Shown piece after piece: positions 43,542 to 55,560 of a stretch of 58,884 nt of DNA. A model generated the notes under the pieces. The model searched no databases. It had not been told where the DNA came from and was given only the letters and a program-made list of their open reading frames with translations. This stretch comes from Jeotgalibaca caeni (GTDB taxonomy: Bacteria; Bacillota; Bacilli; Lactobacillales; Aerococcaceae), in the NCBI RefSeq assembly GCF_028863945.1, contig NZ_JARBEA010000010.1, positions 1-58,884 of the forward strand. Reading direction: 5' to 3'. The stretch's first letter is position 1. Every line of letters begins with the position of its first letter. Position numbers and translations under genes: made by a program.

Positions 43542-44381
43542 TTATTTTCTTCTTTTCTTCTTCGGTTGCTGTGCTTTACGTAGTGCTTTTTCTAATTCAC
43601 GTTTTCTTTGCTCTTCTTGTTCACGTTCACGAACCACTTTATAAGGATTACTCAAAAGAAGAGTTTGAGCAACCGTAAAGGCATTACTGATTACCCAGTA
43701 TAAGGAAAGAGCACTTGGTAAGCTAATCCCCATTACTAAAATCATAACCGGCATGGTATACATCATCGCTTTTCCTTGACCGCCGCCATCTTGTTGCGTC
43801 ATGAAGGTTAACTTCGATGTATAGTACGTTAAAATTGCTGCTAAGATTGGGAGAACAAAGAACGGATCACTTTCACCTAAGTTCATCCATAAAAAGTTTC
43901 CTGAACTTAAAACTTCCGTCCGATTAATGGCTTGGAATAAAGCAATCATAACCGGCATTTGTACAATTGCTGGCAAGCAGCCCATATAAGGATTTACATC
44001 ATTTTCTTGGTAAACACGGGAAATTTCCGCTTGGAGAAGTTCACGCGTTTGCGTATCTTTAGATGCATATCGTTCTTGAAGTTCTTTAATTTGAGGTTGT
44101 ACACTTTGCATCTTGCGGGTACTCTTCGTTTGGAAATAAGAAATAGGTAATAAAATAACCCGAATGATTACCGTAAAGGCAATGATTCCTAATCCATAAT
44201 TATTGAAGAATAAATCTGACAACCAGATAATGACGCGGGAGAAATTATAAATGACCATTCCGTCCCAAAATCCAGTACTCTCAGAAGTAATAGGTGCTTG
44301 GCTTCCATTCCCACAAGCTGATAATACCATCATAACAAGAACAAGTCCGAGTGTAAAAAGTAATCGCTTTCGCTTAGACAA
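43542..44381 (-). CDS. yidC: Membrane protein insertase YidC (SpoIIIJ type)
   Basis: About 279 residues. Lipoprotein signal with lipobox LSAC, then five membrane helices (GLGIIAFTVIIRVILLPISYFQTKSTRKM is the conserved first one) and a basic C-terminal tail for ribosome contact. It inserts proteins into the membrane with or without Sec. No ATG: AAGGAGG is followed by TTG codons at 44384 and 44381; the second is better spaced (8 nt). Follows rnpA by 22 nt. Confidence 0.94.
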   Translation of the reverse strand: MSKRKRLLFTLGLVLVMMVLSACGNGSQAPITSESTGFWDGMVIYNFSRVIIWLSDLFFNNYGLGIIAFTVIIRVILLPISYFQTKSTRKMQSVQPQIKELQERYASKDTQTRELLQAEISRVYQENDVNPYMGCLPAIVQMPVMIALFQAINRTEVLSSGNFLWMNLGESDPFFVLPILAAILTYYTSKLTFMTQQDGGGQGKAMMYTMPVMILVMGISLPSALSLYWVISNAFTVAQTLLLSNPYKVVREREQEEQRKRELEKALRKAQQPKKKRRK

Positions 44382-44403
44382 CAAAATTTCCTCCTTCAAA
44401 CTA

Positions 44404-44751
44404 TTACATAGTCTTCTCTAATACATGAGCTAATTTTAACACATGAATTAAACTTTTTTTAACTTCTTCTGTAGACATTTTCGCTGCCGGGGGACGAGCA
44501 ATTACGATAAAGTCTATTTCTGCTTTTAATTCTGGTTTCAATTCCAGCAATGCCTGACGAATTTTGCGTTTGACTGCATTTCGTACGACTGCATTGCCTA
44601 CTTTTTTTCCAACAGAAATTCCCACTCGAAAATGAAGTTGACCCGGTTTCGGTAACGTATAAACTACAAATTGGCGATTCGCTTTAGAGGAACCGCTTTG
44701 AAATACCATCTGGAATTCTTTTTCTTTTTTTACCCGGAAGGATTTTTTCAT
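44404..44751 (-). CDS. rnpA: Ribonuclease P protein component
   Basis: 115 residues. [30 protein letters not shown] and the RNR-type motif [16 protein letters not shown] are typical. It joins the RNase P RNA to mature tRNA 5' ends. ATG after GAGGGATCACG. Encoded 134 nt downstream of rpmH behind a hairpin. Confidence 0.96.
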   Translation of the reverse strand: MKKSFRVKKEKEFQMVFQSGSSKANRQFVVYTLPKPGQLHFRVGISVGKKVGNAVVRNAVKRKIRQALLELKPELKAEIDFIVIARPPAAKMSTEEVKKSLIHVLKLAHVLEKTM

Positions 44752-44856
44752 CGTGATCCCTCTCTCTGGATGTTTTTATAATCGTAAAAAACAAAAATAG
44801 GTCACTTCCTCATCAATAACTGACTCATGGAAATGACCGTTTCTTGATGCTTTCTA

Positions 44857-44886
44857 CAAAAAAAGACCACTGACGGTCAGTGATCT
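44857..44886 (-). terminator. Terminator/attenuator after rpmH
   Basis: A hairpin centred on CACTGA/TCAGTG (44886-44864, minus strand) has about 10 bp including one G-T pair, followed by 7 U (44863-44857). It overlaps the rpmH stop codon. It would reduce rnpA-yidC-jag transcription relative to rpmH. Confidence 0.8.
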
Positions 44887-45020
44887 TATGCAGACAATAC
44901 TTTTCTTCCTTTGCGGCGTCTACTTGCTAAAACTCTGCGGCCGTTTTTTGTACTCATACGTTTGCGGAATCCATGAACTGATTGACGATGACGTTTTTTT
45001 GGTTGAAATGTTCTTTTCAT
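44886..45020 (-). CDS. rpmH: 50S ribosomal protein L34
   Basis: 44 residues, very basic: [18 protein letters not shown] at the start and [11 protein letters not shown] at the end, the universal L34 sequence. ATG 9 nt after AGGAGGTG. It is the first gene left of oriC. Confidence 0.98.
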   Translation of the reverse strand: MKRTFQPKKRHRQSVHGFRKRMSTKNGRRVLASRRRKGRKVLSA

Positions 45021-45089
45021 TTTGTTCGTACACCTCCTGATAAAACTTTCCTCAATAAATTATCTATTTTCTCATAGACAGTCTCAAAC

Positions 45090-45119
45090 ATTATAGAAAA
45101 ACAAAGTACCAACTGTCAA
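45090..45119 (-). promoter_or_regulatory. Sigma-A promoter of rpmH-rnpA-yidC-jag
   Basis: Minus strand: TTGACA (45119-45114), 18-nt spacer, TATAAT (45095-45090). Both boxes are perfect. The leader to rpmH is about 65 nt. Confidence 0.9.
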
Positions 45120-45207
45120 GTAAAAAATAAATCTTTAAACTCACTTGAATATCATAGCATAATTTTTCTCTTATAGGAAGAGAAATTATTTCCACTTTTT
45201 TATATTT

Positions 45208-45520
45208 TTATCCACAGTTTCTCTTTCATTTTTGCACAAGCTTTGGGATAATAAAAAAAGAGAAAATAGTTGTCTACGAGTTAGTCAAAGGTTATCCACA
45301 TAGCTACATCTTGTGTACTTTATTTTGTTGATAACTCATTAAAATTGTTCATAACTCTTAAAAACCTTATTAGATAGGGGTTTCGAAAATAGTTTTTATC
45401 CACAGGTCTTTGTGGCTATTCAAATCTTCCAAAAGATATCCCCACCTCAATTCTTAGTTGTGGATATCTTTTTATCCCCAGTTTGAAAAGATTATGCACA
45501 GAAGAAAGAGTTGTGGAAAA
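45208..45520. other. oriC, upstream DnaA-box cluster (rpmH-dnaA region)
   Basis: Perfect DnaA boxes TTATCCACA on the plus strand at 45208-45216, 45292-45300 and 45396-45404. One-mismatch boxes at 45472-45480, 45492-45500 (plus) and 45326-45334, 45459-45467, 45512-45520 (minus). TTATGAACA (45346-45354, minus) is weaker. The surrounding 45121-45615 is AT-rich and holds no gene. The layout corresponds to the incA/incB part of a Bacillus-type bipartite origin. Confidence 0.9.
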
Positions 45521-45533
45521 CTTTAATAAAAAA

Positions 45534-45542
45534 TGCTAGAAT
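45534..45542 (+). promoter_or_regulatory. dnaA promoter (extended -10)
   Basis: TGC-TAGAAT (45534-45542). No good -35 is seen; the region it would occupy is a one-mismatch DnaA box (45512-45520), consistent with autoregulation by DnaA. Confidence 0.6.
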
Positions 45543-45615
45543 ATGAGGTACTTGGAAATTTTGATGGAAGTCATATTTGTATCAAGAAAAAAAATAGAAA
45601 AGGAGGAAGCTCCTA

Positions 45616-46947
45616 TTGGAAGATCTTACTTCTCTTTGGCGTTACTTGGAGGATAAATTTAAACAGTCCTTATCGAAAGTGAGCTATGATACCTGGATTG
45701 ATAGTGCGATTCCCTTACGAATCACTGAAACAAATATCATTATTGAAGTACCTTCTTCGCTGCATAAGGATTACTGGCAAAATAATTTGGCCACCCGTGT
45801 AGTAGAAGGAATTTATGAATTTAGTGGAAAAGAGATTTCACCCATCTTTATGATTAAAAATGAAGAAATGCCATCTCTAACAACCACCACGCAAAAGAAT
45901 GGACCTAAAAAACCATTCAAACAAGCACAATTAAACAGCAAATATACCTTTGATACCTTTGTCATCGGAAAAGGAAACCAAATGGCGCATGCTGCAGCAC
46001 TAGTCGTCGCTGAAGAACCAGGGACGATTTATAATCCACTCTTCTTCTATGGAGGAGTTGGGTTAGGAAAAACGCATTTGATGCACGCGATTGGGCACCA
46101 AATGCTCCAACTACGACCGAATGCAAAAGTAAAATATGTCAGCAGCGAAACATTCGCGAATGACTTCATTAATTCCATTCAGAACCGAACTCAAGAACAA
46201 TTTCGGAATGAATATCGTAGCGTGGACTTATTATTAGTGGACGATATCCAATTTTTTGCAGATAAAGAAGGAACGCAGGAAGAATTTTTCCATACGTTCA
46301 ATGCTCTTTATGATGATCGCAAACAAATTGTCCTTACCAGTGATCGTTTACCGAATGAAATTCCCAAACTGCAAGAACGACTTGTTTCCCGCTTTGCTTG
46401 GGGACTTTCTGTCGATATTACTCCGCCTGACTTAGAAACTAGAATCGCGATTCTGCGCAACAAGGCCAACAGTGAGCGTCTGGAAATTCCAGATGATACG
46501 TTAAGCTACATTGCAGGCCAGATTGATTCCAACATTCGTGAACTAGAAGGCGCATTAGTAAGAGTGCAGGCTTTTTCAGCGATTCAAGGAAGAGATATTT
46601 CAACGAGTTTAGCAGCAGATGCATTAAAGAGCATTTTGCCGACAGACAAACCGAAATCATTATCCATTTATACGATTCAACAAACGGTGGCGAAATTCTA
46701 TCATATTACGATTGAAGAACTAAAAGGGAAGAAACGAACAAAAGGCATCGTTATGCCTCGTCAAATCGCCATGTTTCTTTCTCGTGAAATGACGGACAGT
46801 TCCTTACCGAAAATTGGAACCGAGTTTGGTGGGAAAGATCATACTACCGTCTTGCATGCGTATGATAAAATATCTACTGCATTGAAGAAGGATCATTCAT
46901 TAAAAAATGAAATAGAAACCATTAAAGAAACATTGAAAAATAAATAG
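45616..46947 (+). CDS. dnaA: Chromosomal replication initiator DnaA
   Basis: 443 residues. Domain I (1-80) and short linker II, AAA+ domain with Walker [10 protein letters not shown] (146-154) and Walker [10 protein letters not shown], and C-terminal DNA-binding domain IV ([40 protein letters not shown]). It binds the DnaA boxes on both sides of its own gene. TTG start, 9 nt after AGGAGG. No ATG is near. Confidence 0.98.
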   Translation: MEDLTSLWRYLEDKFKQSLSKVSYDTWIDSAIPLRITETNIIIEVPSSLHKDYWQNNLATRVVEGIYEFSGKEISPIFMIKNEEMPSLTTTTQKNGPKKPFKQAQLNSKYTFDTFVIGKGNQMAHAAALVVAEEPGTIYNPLFFYGGVGLGKTHLMHAIGHQMLQLRPNAKVKYVSSETFANDFINSIQNRTQEQFRNEYRSVDLLLVDDIQFFADKEGTQEEFFHTFNALYDDRKQIVLTSDRLPNEIPKLQERLVSRFAWGLSVDITPPDLETRIAILRNKANSERLEIPDDTLSYIAGQIDSNIRELEGALVRVQAFSAIQGRDISTSLAADALKSILPTDKPKSLSIYTIQQTVAKFYHITIEELKGKKRTKGIVMPRQIAMFLSREMTDSSLPKIGTEFGGKDHTTVLHAYDKISTALKKDHSLKNEIETIKETLKNK

Positions 46948-46970
46948 TACTTTTATTTGCATTTTGCACA

Positions 46971-47115
46971 TGTGGAAAACTGTTTCAAAAAGGGCAATGT
47001 TATGCCCAGACTATCCACAAGTGGAAAACTTTATGTTTTCTATTCGTTTCTTAGTTTTCCACAGTATTAACAAGCCCTACTACTACTACTAATTTTTTAA
47101 ATAAACTAAATTACC
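46971..47115. other. oriC, downstream part with DnaA-trio and unwinding element
   Basis: Between dnaA and dnaN: DnaA boxes with one mismatch at 46971-46979 (minus), 47011-47019 and 47055-47063 (plus). The last is followed after 13 nt by CTACTACTACTACTAA (47077-47092), a DnaA-trio run, and then an AT-rich stretch (47091-47115). This is the basal unwinding system known from B. subtilis, where DnaA is loaded on single strand DNA from a box next to the trios. Confidence 0.88.
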
Positions 47116-47130
47116 ACGGAGGGAAGCATT

Positions 47131-48282
47131 ATGAAGTTTACGATTAATCGTCCTGCATTCATTAAGTACCTAACCGATGTTCAAAGAGCGATCTCCAGCC
47201 GAACTACGATTCCTGTATTAACAGGGGTAAAAATTACAGCTGATGAAAGTGGATTGATGTTAAGCGGTAGCGACTCAGACATCTCGATTGAAATATTTGT
47301 TCCTGTAGCAGACGAGTCTAACCAATTAGAAGTATTCCAAGAAGGAGGAATCGTTCTTCCTGCTCGAATCTTCAGTGAGATTGTAAGAAAAATGTCGGAT
47401 GAAAAATTAACGATTGAAGTAGGAGACCATTTCCAAACCCATATTACTTCAGCTAATGCATCCTTCAAGATCAACAGCATTAACGTCGACAATTATCCGA
47501 ATTTCCCAATGATTGACTCTAATGAGGTCATCACCTTACCAACCAGCTTATTCAAACAAGTGATTCAACATACCGTTATTGCAACATCGACCCAAGAAAG
47601 CCGCCCAATCTTGACGGGGGTAAATATTACGATTGAAAATGGCACCCTAAAAGCAGTTGCTACAGACAGCCACCGCTTAAGCCAACGGATTATTCCAATC
47701 ACGGTTCCAGAAAACTTGCGCGAGAACAGTTACAAAGTTATTATTCCAGGAAAAAGTTTGGTAGAACTATCCCGGATTGTAGAAGATCAGGATACGATTG
47801 AAATGATGGTGACTGAGAATCAAGTTCTCTTCAAAGCAGAGAACATTTACTTCTACTCTCGTTTATTAGAAGGGTACTATCCAGATACCAACCGCTTGAT
47901 TCCAACTAGCTCTTCGACTGAGTTAACCATGAACGCAGCTGAGTTGCTGCAAGCAACGGATCGTGCGTCTCTGTTATCTCATGAAGGAAAGAACAATGTA
48001 GTTAAACTAACTATTTCAGCAAATCAAGTAGAGCTTTCCAGCAATTCGCCAGAAATTGGAACGGTAGAAGAAGAATTAAACTATGTGGACGCTTCAGGTG
48101 ATCCATTGGTGATCTCATTCAACCCAGATTACTTGAAAGACGCACTTCGTACATTCGGGCAACAAAACGTGCGCGTCGGTTTTTCTGCTCCAATCCGTCC
48201 ATTCACGGTCGTACCAGCAGATGACAATACAGCGATTGAACAATCCTTTATCCAACTGATTACACCGGTACGAACTTACTAA
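47131..48282 (+). CDS. dnaN: DNA polymerase III beta clamp
   Basis: 383 residues. MKFTINRPAFIKYLTDVQRAISSRTTIPVLTGVKI at the start and FVQLITPVRTY-like end (SFIQLITPVRTY) are typical of the sliding clamp; three clamp domains fit the length. ATG 7 nt after GGAGGG. The unwinding element lies in its leader. Confidence 0.98.
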   Translation: MKFTINRPAFIKYLTDVQRAISSRTTIPVLTGVKITADESGLMLSGSDSDISIEIFVPVADESNQLEVFQEGGIVLPARIFSEIVRKMSDEKLTIEVGDHFQTHITSANASFKINSINVDNYPNFPMIDSNEVITLPTSLFKQVIQHTVIATSTQESRPILTGVNITIENGTLKAVATDSHRLSQRIIPITVPENLRENSYKVIIPGKSLVELSRIVEDQDTIEMMVTENQVLFKAENIYFYSRLLEGYYPDTNRLIPTSSSTELTMNAAELLQATDRASLLSHEGKNNVVKLTISANQVELSSNSPEIGTVEEELNYVDASGDPLVISFNPDYLKDALRTFGQQNVRVGFSAPIRPFTVVPADDNTAIEQSFIQLITPVRTY

Positions 48283-48292
48283 AAACGATAAA

Positions 48293-48327
48293 AGAGGGTA
48301 GAAGTAAAATTCTATCCTCTTTTTTTA
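48293..48327 (+). terminator. Terminator after dnaN
   Basis: AGAGGGTAGAA (48293-48303) pairs with TTCTATCCTCT (48310-48320), one G-T pair, loop 6 nt, then 7 T. Confidence 0.9.
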
Positions 48328-48472
48328 TTATATTTTTTCAATATTCGCATTAAATTTTTTATTTAATCTGCTCTCCTACGCAAATTTGTGCAATATCAGT
48401 TTTTTATACGTAATGGACTGAAACATCATTTTCATACTAAAATCCTTAGAAAGGCGTTTTTTTGGCGTTTAT

Positions 48473-48501
48473 TTGAATTTTCATCAAAAAAATGGTATAA
48501 T
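48473..48501 (+). promoter_or_regulatory. Sigma-A promoter of yaaA-recF-gyrB-gyrA
   Basis: TTGAAT (48473-48478), 17-nt spacer, TATAAT (48496-48501). The leader holds a hairpin TGCGTGGA/TCCACGCA (48521-48528 with 48539-48546) of unknown role. The rest of 48328-48472 shows nothing recognisable. Confidence 0.85.
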
Positions 48502-48572
48502 AATAAATGAAAAGCGTTGGTGCGTGGATTCGCGAGTTTCCACGCATATTTTAATGGAAAAGGGTGAAATCA

Positions 48573-48818
48573 TTGAAAAATATTGTTCATATTGATGAAG
48601 ATTTCATTACGCTTGGGCAACTACTCAAACATGTAGATATTATTTCCAGCGGAGGAATGGCGAAGTGGTATTTATCCGAATATATCGTATATGTCGATCA
48701 GGAGAAAGAAGACCGTCGTGGCCGTAAAATTTATCCAGGTTCTGTAGTAGAAGTACCAGGTGAAGGAACTTTTGTTGTTCAAAAAAATACTGAAACAGAA
48801 AATGGCTCTTCTCTATGA
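48573..48818 (+). CDS. yaaA: S4-domain protein YaaA
   Basis: 81 residues. FITLGQLLKHVDIISSGGMAKWYLSEYIVYVDQEKEDRRGRKIYPGSVVEV is an S4 RNA-binding domain; the gene sits between dnaN and recF as in most Firmicutes. Start: the TTG at 48573 is 8 nt after AAAAGGG; a GTG at 48564 is inside that site. Its end overlaps recF by 4 nt (ATGA). Precise role unknown; possibly ribosome assembly. Confidence 0.9.
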   Translation: MKNIVHIDEDFITLGQLLKHVDIISSGGMAKWYLSEYIVYVDQEKEDRRGRKIYPGSVVEVPGEGTFVVQKNTETENGSSL

Positions 48819-49936
48819 TTTTGAAAGAGATCACTTTACGACAATTTCGTAATTATCTTGATCTTTCTCTTACTTTTTCTCCCGGAATCAATGTATTCTT
48901 GGGAGAAAATGCTCAAGGGAAGACGAACTTAATGGAGGCAATCTATGCGCTTTCCATGGCTCGCAGCCCTCGCACGTCCAATGAAAAAGAAATGATTCAG
49001 TGGGAGGAAGACGGCGCGCATATTACCGGTCAGATTGAGCGACGAAACGGCAATTACCCTTTGGAATTACAATTTTCCAAAAAGGGTAAAATGGCAAAAG
49101 TGAACCACATGGAGCAGAAACGGCTGAGCGAGTATGTAGGGAAGTTAAATGTCGTTCTGTTTGCACCAGAAGATTTAGATCTGGTAAAGGGAGCGCCGCT
49201 TAAGCGAAGAAAATTCCTCGACATGGAAATCGGACAGATGAGCCAAGTATATTTATATGATTTAGTCCAATATCAACGCGTGCTGAAACAACGCAATCTC
49301 TACTTAAAACAATTGTTATTTAGAAAAGAGAACGATGTGGTCTATTTAGAAGTGCTGACGGAGCAATTAGTGAAACTAGCGGCGAACATCATTCACTCTC
49401 GCCTCCAATTTTTGGAGCAGTTGGAGAGATGGGCAGATCCGCTTCACTATCAGATCTCCAATGAAAAAGAGCACTTGCGAATTCGCTATAAATCTACGAT
49501 CGAAGTTCAACAAACGATGGATAAAGATACCGTTTATGGAAAAGTGATGGAAGAATACGAACGGGTGAAAGATCGGGAATTGGAACAAGGAACGACTCTT
49601 TTTGGCCCTCACCGTGATGACTTAACGTTTTATGTAAATGGAAAAAATGTGCACCAGTTCGGCTCTCAAGGGCAACAGCGCACAACAGTCTTGAGTCTCA
49701 AATTAGCAGAAATTGAATGTATGAAGGAAGTTTTGGGCGAATATCCAATTCTTTTATTAGATGATGTTTTGTCAGAGTTAGACGATGATCGGCAAACGCA
49801 TCTTTTAAAAACAATTGAGAAAAAAGTCCAAACCTTTTTAACGACTACTAGTTTAGACGGAATTAAACGAAATAAGATTGAAGAACCGACAATTTTTCAT
49901 ATTCATGCAGGTACGGTAGAAAAGGAAGGTGCTTAA
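48815..49936 (+). CDS. recF: DNA replication and repair protein RecF
   Basis: 373 residues. Walker A GENAQGKT (30-37), FAPEDLDLVKGAP, FGPHRDD and the ABC-type signature/Walker B region LLLDDVLSELDDDRQ. It loads RecA at gaps. Translationally coupled to yaaA. Confidence 0.97.
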   Translation: MILKEITLRQFRNYLDLSLTFSPGINVFLGENAQGKTNLMEAIYALSMARSPRTSNEKEMIQWEEDGAHITGQIERRNGNYPLELQFSKKGKMAKVNHMEQKRLSEYVGKLNVVLFAPEDLDLVKGAPLKRRKFLDMEIGQMSQVYLYDLVQYQRVLKQRNLYLKQLLFRKENDVVYLEVLTEQLVKLAANIIHSRLQFLEQLERWADPLHYQISNEKEHLRIRYKSTIEVQQTMDKDTVYGKVMEEYERVKDRELEQGTTLFGPHRDDLTFYVNGKNVHQFGSQGQQRTTVLSLKLAEIECMKEVLGEYPILLLDDVLSELDDDRQTHLLKTIEKKVQTFLTTTSLDGIKRNKIEEPTIFHIHAGTVEKEGA

Positions 49937-49940
49937 ATAA

Positions 49941-51878
<1,938 letters not shown>

Positions 51879-51897
51879 GAAGGATGGTCATTAGTAA

Positions 51898-54477
51898 ATG
51901 AGTGAAGAATTTAAAGAATTAGATTCAGGAATGGAAGTCCGCGAACTCAGCAAAGAGATGCGGAAATCCTTCTTGGAATATGCAATGAGTGTAATCGTTG
52001 CGCGTGCCCTTCCTGATGTAAGGGACGGATTGAAACCTGTTCACCGCCGTATTTTATACGGTATGAGTGAACTAGGAATCACACCTGATAAATCCCATAA
52101 AAAATCTGCTCGTATTGTCGGAGACGTAATGGGTAAATATCATCCCCACGGTGACAGTGCGATTTATGAATCCATGGTACGGATGGCACAAGACTTCAGT
52201 TACCGTTATCCATTAGTAGACGGGCATGGGAACTTCGGATCGGTTGACGGCGACAGCGCAGCTGCGATGCGTTATACCGAAGCTCGGATGTCAAAAATTG
52301 CTCTTGAAATGCTACGGGATATTAACAAAGACACCATTGACTATCATAATAACTACGATGGAAGTGAGCGGGAACCAGATGTGCTTCCTGCTCGTTTCCC
52401 GAACTTATTAGTTAATGGAGCTTCAGGGATTGCAGTTGGGATGGCAACAAATATTCCACCGCATAACCTAACCGAAGTTATTTCTGCCTTGCATATTTTG
52501 ATGAAGAATCCAGATGCAACGACCGCTGAATTAATGGAAGCTCTCCCTGGTCCTGACTTCCCTACTGGCGGAATCGTCATGGGTAAATCAGGTATTCGTA
52601 AAGCCTATGAAACAGGTAGAGGCTCCATTATTGTTCGTGGACGAGTAGAAATTGAAATTCTCAAAAATGGCAAAGAACGAATTCTAATTACAGAATTACC
52701 TTATGTGGTCAATAAAGCGAAATTAGTAGAGCGAATTGCTGAATTAGCACGTGACAAACGAATTGAAGGAATTACCGACTTAGCAGACGAATCAGACCGT
52801 GATGGTATGCGAATCGTCATTGATGTGAGAAGAGATATGAGTGCATCGGTTATTTTGAATAATCTTTACAAGCTGACTCCTCTTCAATCTTCTTTCGGAT
52901 TTAACATGCTTGCGATTGTAAACGGGATTCCTGAAACCCTAAGCTTAAAGAGTATTCTTCTGCATTACCTGGATCACCAAAAAGAAGTGATTCGTCGTAG
53001 AACCCAGTATGACAAACAAAAAGCAGAAAGCCGGGCTCATATCTTAGCTGGTTTGAAAATTGCCCTGGATCATATTGACGAAATTGTCCATATTCTTCGT
53101 AGTTCTCCAAGTGGTGATATTGCCAAACAAACATTCATGGAAGACTATGGATTATCTGATCGCCAAGCACAAGCAATTCTGGATATGCGGATGGTTCGCC
53201 TAACTGGTTTAGAACGTGAAAAAATTGACGGTGAGTATGATGATTTGATGGCTCTGATTGCTGATTTAGCAGATATTCTAGGCAGCGAAACTCGGATGTT
53301 CACGATTATTGAAGAAGAGTTGTTGGAAATTCAAGATCGCTTCGGAGACAAACGTCGCACTGAACTTTTAGTTGGTGAAGTACTGTCCTTGGAAGATGAA
53401 GACTTGATTGAAGAAGAAGAAGTGGTCCTTACTCTAACCAATAACGGATACATCAAACGTGTACCAAGTAGTGAATTCAGAGCACAAAGACGTGGCGGTC
53501 GCGGTGTACAAGGAATGGGCATCCATGATGATGACTTTATTGAAACCTTGATTACCGCTTCTACCCACGACACCCTGCTCTACTTCTCTAACCAAGGTAA
53601 AGTTTACCGTACGAAAGGTTATGAAGTACCTGAATATGGTCGCCAAGCGAAAGGGTTGCCGATTATCAATCTGCTAAACTTGGATGCGGATGAAAAAATT
53701 CAAACCATTATCAACTTGAGTGGGAATGAGCCAATAGAAGGTGAAAATCTTTTCTTTGCTACCCGTCAAGGTGTAGTAAAACGGACCGATACGATGGACT
53801 TCCGTAACATCCGTCAAAGCGGTTTGCGTGCGATTAACCTGAATGAAGGAGATGAACTAATCAAAGTTCTTCTAACCGATGGTACAAAGAAAATTATCAT
53901 TGGAACTCACTTTGGTTACTCTGTCAGCTTTGATGAGAATGACGTTCGAATTATGGGACGTACAGCTACCGGTGTTCGTGGGGCACGTTTACGTGAAGGC
54001 GACTATATCGTTGGGATGGATCTTCTGGAAGAAGGAAAAGAAGTCCTTGTCATTACCGAAAATGGGTACGGGAAACGTACCAAAATTAGCGAGTATGCGA
54101 TTAAAGGCCGTGGGGGTAAAGGAATCAAGACTGTGAACGTAACGCCGAAAAACGGCAAGCTAGTAGGTCTAGCAACCGTTCGTGATGAAGATGACATTAT
54201 GATTATGACCGATACAGGAGTCATGATTCGCTTCCACGCGAAAGATGTTTCTCAAACAGGACGTGCTACCTTGGGAGTCCGTTTGATGCGTTTAGACGAT
54301 GCTTCTACTGTTTCTACGATGGCTGTTGTAGAACCAGATGAAGAGGAAACGGTCGAAGTACCTGTTGAACAGTCTCCTACCGAGGAAATTGGAATGGATC
54401 CAAGAAAAGACGATGAAACATTGAAGATGGATATGCAAGATTTTGCAGATGACATCTTAGAAGATACCGAAGAGTAA
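51898..54477 (+). CDS. gyrA: DNA gyrase subunit A
   Basis: 859 residues. Catalytic Tyr126 in AAMRYTEAR, the winged-helix quinolone region HGDSAIYES with Ser87 and Glu91 (the unmutated, drug-sensitive residues), and six C-terminal beta-pinwheel blades including the GyrA box QRRGGRG. The tail after residue 810 is acidic. It follows gyrB by 19 nt. Confidence 0.98.
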   Translation: MSEEFKELDSGMEVRELSKEMRKSFLEYAMSVIVARALPDVRDGLKPVHRRILYGMSELGITPDKSHKKSARIVGDVMGKYHPHGDSAIYESMVRMAQDFSYRYPLVDGHGNFGSVDGDSAAAMRYTEARMSKIALEMLRDINKDTIDYHNNYDGSEREPDVLPARFPNLLVNGASGIAVGMATNIPPHNLTEVISALHILMKNPDATTAELMEALPGPDFPTGGIVMGKSGIRKAYETGRGSIIVRGRVEIEILKNGKERILITELPYVVNKAKLVERIAELARDKRIEGITDLADESDRDGMRIVIDVRRDMSASVILNNLYKLTPLQSSFGFNMLAIVNGIPETLSLKSILLHYLDHQKEVIRRRTQYDKQKAESRAHILAGLKIALDHIDEIVHILRSSPSGDIAKQTFMEDYGLSDRQAQAILDMRMVRLTGLEREKIDGEYDDLMALIADLADILGSETRMFTIIEEELLEIQDRFGDKRRTELLVGEVLSLEDEDLIEEEEVVLTLTNNGYIKRVPSSEFRAQRRGGRGVQGMGIHDDDFIETLITASTHDTLLYFSNQGKVYRTKGYEVPEYGRQAKGLPIINLLNLDADEKIQTIINLSGNEPIEGENLFFATRQGVVKRTDTMDFRNIRQSGLRAINLNEGDELIKVLLTDGTKKIIIGTHFGYSVSFDENDVRIMGRTATGVRGARLREGDYIVGMDLLEEGKEVLVITENGYGKRTKISEYAIKGRGGKGIKTVNVTPKNGKLVGLATVRDEDDIMIMTDTGVMIRFHAKDVSQTGRATLGVRLMRLDDASTVSTMAVVEPDEEETVEVPVEQSPTEEIGMDPRKDDETLKMDMQDFADDILEDTEE

Positions 54478-54484
54478 ATAAGGA

Positions 54485-54530
54485 AAGAGGGAGATTCTGA
54501 CGCATGAGCGAAGGGAGCTTTCTCTTTTTT
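54485..54530 (+). terminator. Terminator after gyrA
   Basis: AAGAGGGAG (54485-54493) pairs with CTTTCTCTT (54518-54526) with two G-T pairs and a 24-nt loop, then a T run. Confidence 0.7.
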
Positions 54531-54531
54531 C

Positions 54532-54560
54532 TTGCTTTCTTTTGATAAGTATGGTAATAT
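54532..54560 (+). promoter_or_regulatory. Promoter of rpsF-ssb-rpsR
   Basis: TTGCTT (54532-54537), 17-nt spacer, TGG-TAATAT (-10 at 54555-54560, extended). The leader holds two hairpins: GAGTATTT/AAATACTC (near 54572-54590) and CCTT-g-CCTTT/AAAGG-a-AGGG (near 54592-54614). The second could be an S6:S18 autoregulatory site, but I do not see its conserved loop. Confidence 0.7.
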
Positions 54561-54644
54561 CTTTAGACGTGAGTATTTTCAAAATACTCTCCTTGCCTTT
54601 TCAAAAAGGAAGGGCCAATAGTCCATAAGGAGGTGACAGTCAAC

Positions 54645-54935
54645 ATGACTCAATACGAAATTAACTACATTATCCGTCCTAACATCGAGGAAGCAGCTAA
54701 AGCAGAATTGATCGAACGCTTTGATTCTATTTTAACTGATAATGGAGCTGAAATTATTGAATCGAAAGACTGGTCAAAACGTCGTTTAGCTTACGAGATC
54801 AACGATTTCCGCGAAGGTATCTACCATATCGTGAAAATCAAATCTGAAGAAGCTGCAGCGATTAATGAATTTGACCGTCTAGCTAAAATCAATAATGACA
54901 TTCTTCGTCATATTATCGTTAAAGAAGAAGCATAA
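54645..54935 (+). CDS. rpsF: 30S ribosomal protein S6
   Basis: 96 residues. [27 protein letters not shown] and [25 protein letters not shown] are typical. ATG at 54645, 9 nt after AAGGAGGTG; an in-frame GTG at 54633 lies inside that site. It pairs with S18, encoded two genes on. Confidence 0.97.
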   Translation: MTQYEINYIIRPNIEEAAKAELIERFDSILTDNGAEIIESKDWSKRRLAYEINDFREGIYHIVKIKSEEAAAINEFDRLAKINNDILRHIIVKEEA

Positions 54936-54937
54936 AA

Positions 54938-54953
54938 TGTTCCACGTGAAACA
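54938..54953. promoter_or_regulatory. parS site (ParB binding)
   Basis: TGTTCCACGTGAAACA matches the Firmicute parS consensus TGTTNCACGTGAAACA exactly. It sits between the rpsF stop and the ssb binding site, about 8 kb right of oriC. In the mRNA it would form a hairpin. Confidence 0.92.
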
Positions 54954-54973
54954 TTTTAAGGGGGTAAGAAACG

Positions 54974-55519
54974 ATGATTAATAATGTTGTACTAACCGGA
55001 AGATTAACGAAAGATGTAGATTTACGCTATACTTCAAACGGCACGGCAATTGGTTCCTTCTCCATCGCGGTTGATCGTCAATTTAAGAATCAACAAGGCG
55101 AAAGAGAAACGGACTTTGTCAATTGTGTAATTTGGAGAAAAGCAGCAGAAAACTTTGCTAATTTCACTCGAAAAGGATCGTTAGTTGGAATTCAAGGTAG
55201 AATTCAAACGAGGAACTATGAGAATCAACAAGGACAAAGGGTCTACGTTACTGAAATTGTCGTAGAGAACTTTACCCTGCTTGAATCTAGAAGTGTTACG
55301 GAACAACGACCAAGAGAAAACAACTCTTCTTCGACTTCCAATGACAGAGGTAATTCTTACCAATCTTCGTCATCTAACAGAAATTACAACGAATCTAATA
55401 ATCAATCTTACTCATCATCCGGTCAATCAAATGACTTTTCTGATTATAATTCAAATGATGATCCATTCCTATCAAGTGGGCAGTCTATCGACATCTCTGA
55501 TGACGATCTGCCATTCTAA
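54974..55519 (+). CDS. ssb: Single-stranded DNA-binding protein
   Basis: 181 residues: OB fold ([69 protein letters not shown]), a Ser/Asn-rich linker (about 115-170) and the acidic tip DDDLPF that binds partner proteins. Third gene-pair position between rpsF and rpsR as in Bacillus. Confidence 0.98.
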   Translation: MINNVVLTGRLTKDVDLRYTSNGTAIGSFSIAVDRQFKNQQGERETDFVNCVIWRKAAENFANFTRKGSLVGIQGRIQTRNYENQQGQRVYVTEIVVENFTLLESRSVTEQRPRENNSSSTSNDRGNSYQSSSSNRNYNESNNQSYSSSGQSNDFSDYNSNDDPFLSSGQSIDISDDDLPF

Positions 55520-55560
55520 TATATACTTGATAGTAAAGGGTAAAAAAGGAGGAAATTAAC

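Noticed and set aside
54570-54620. S6:S18 autoregulatory leader motif
   Set aside because: A suitable hairpin exists but the conserved loop and bulge sequences could not be recognised, so it is only mentioned with the promoter.
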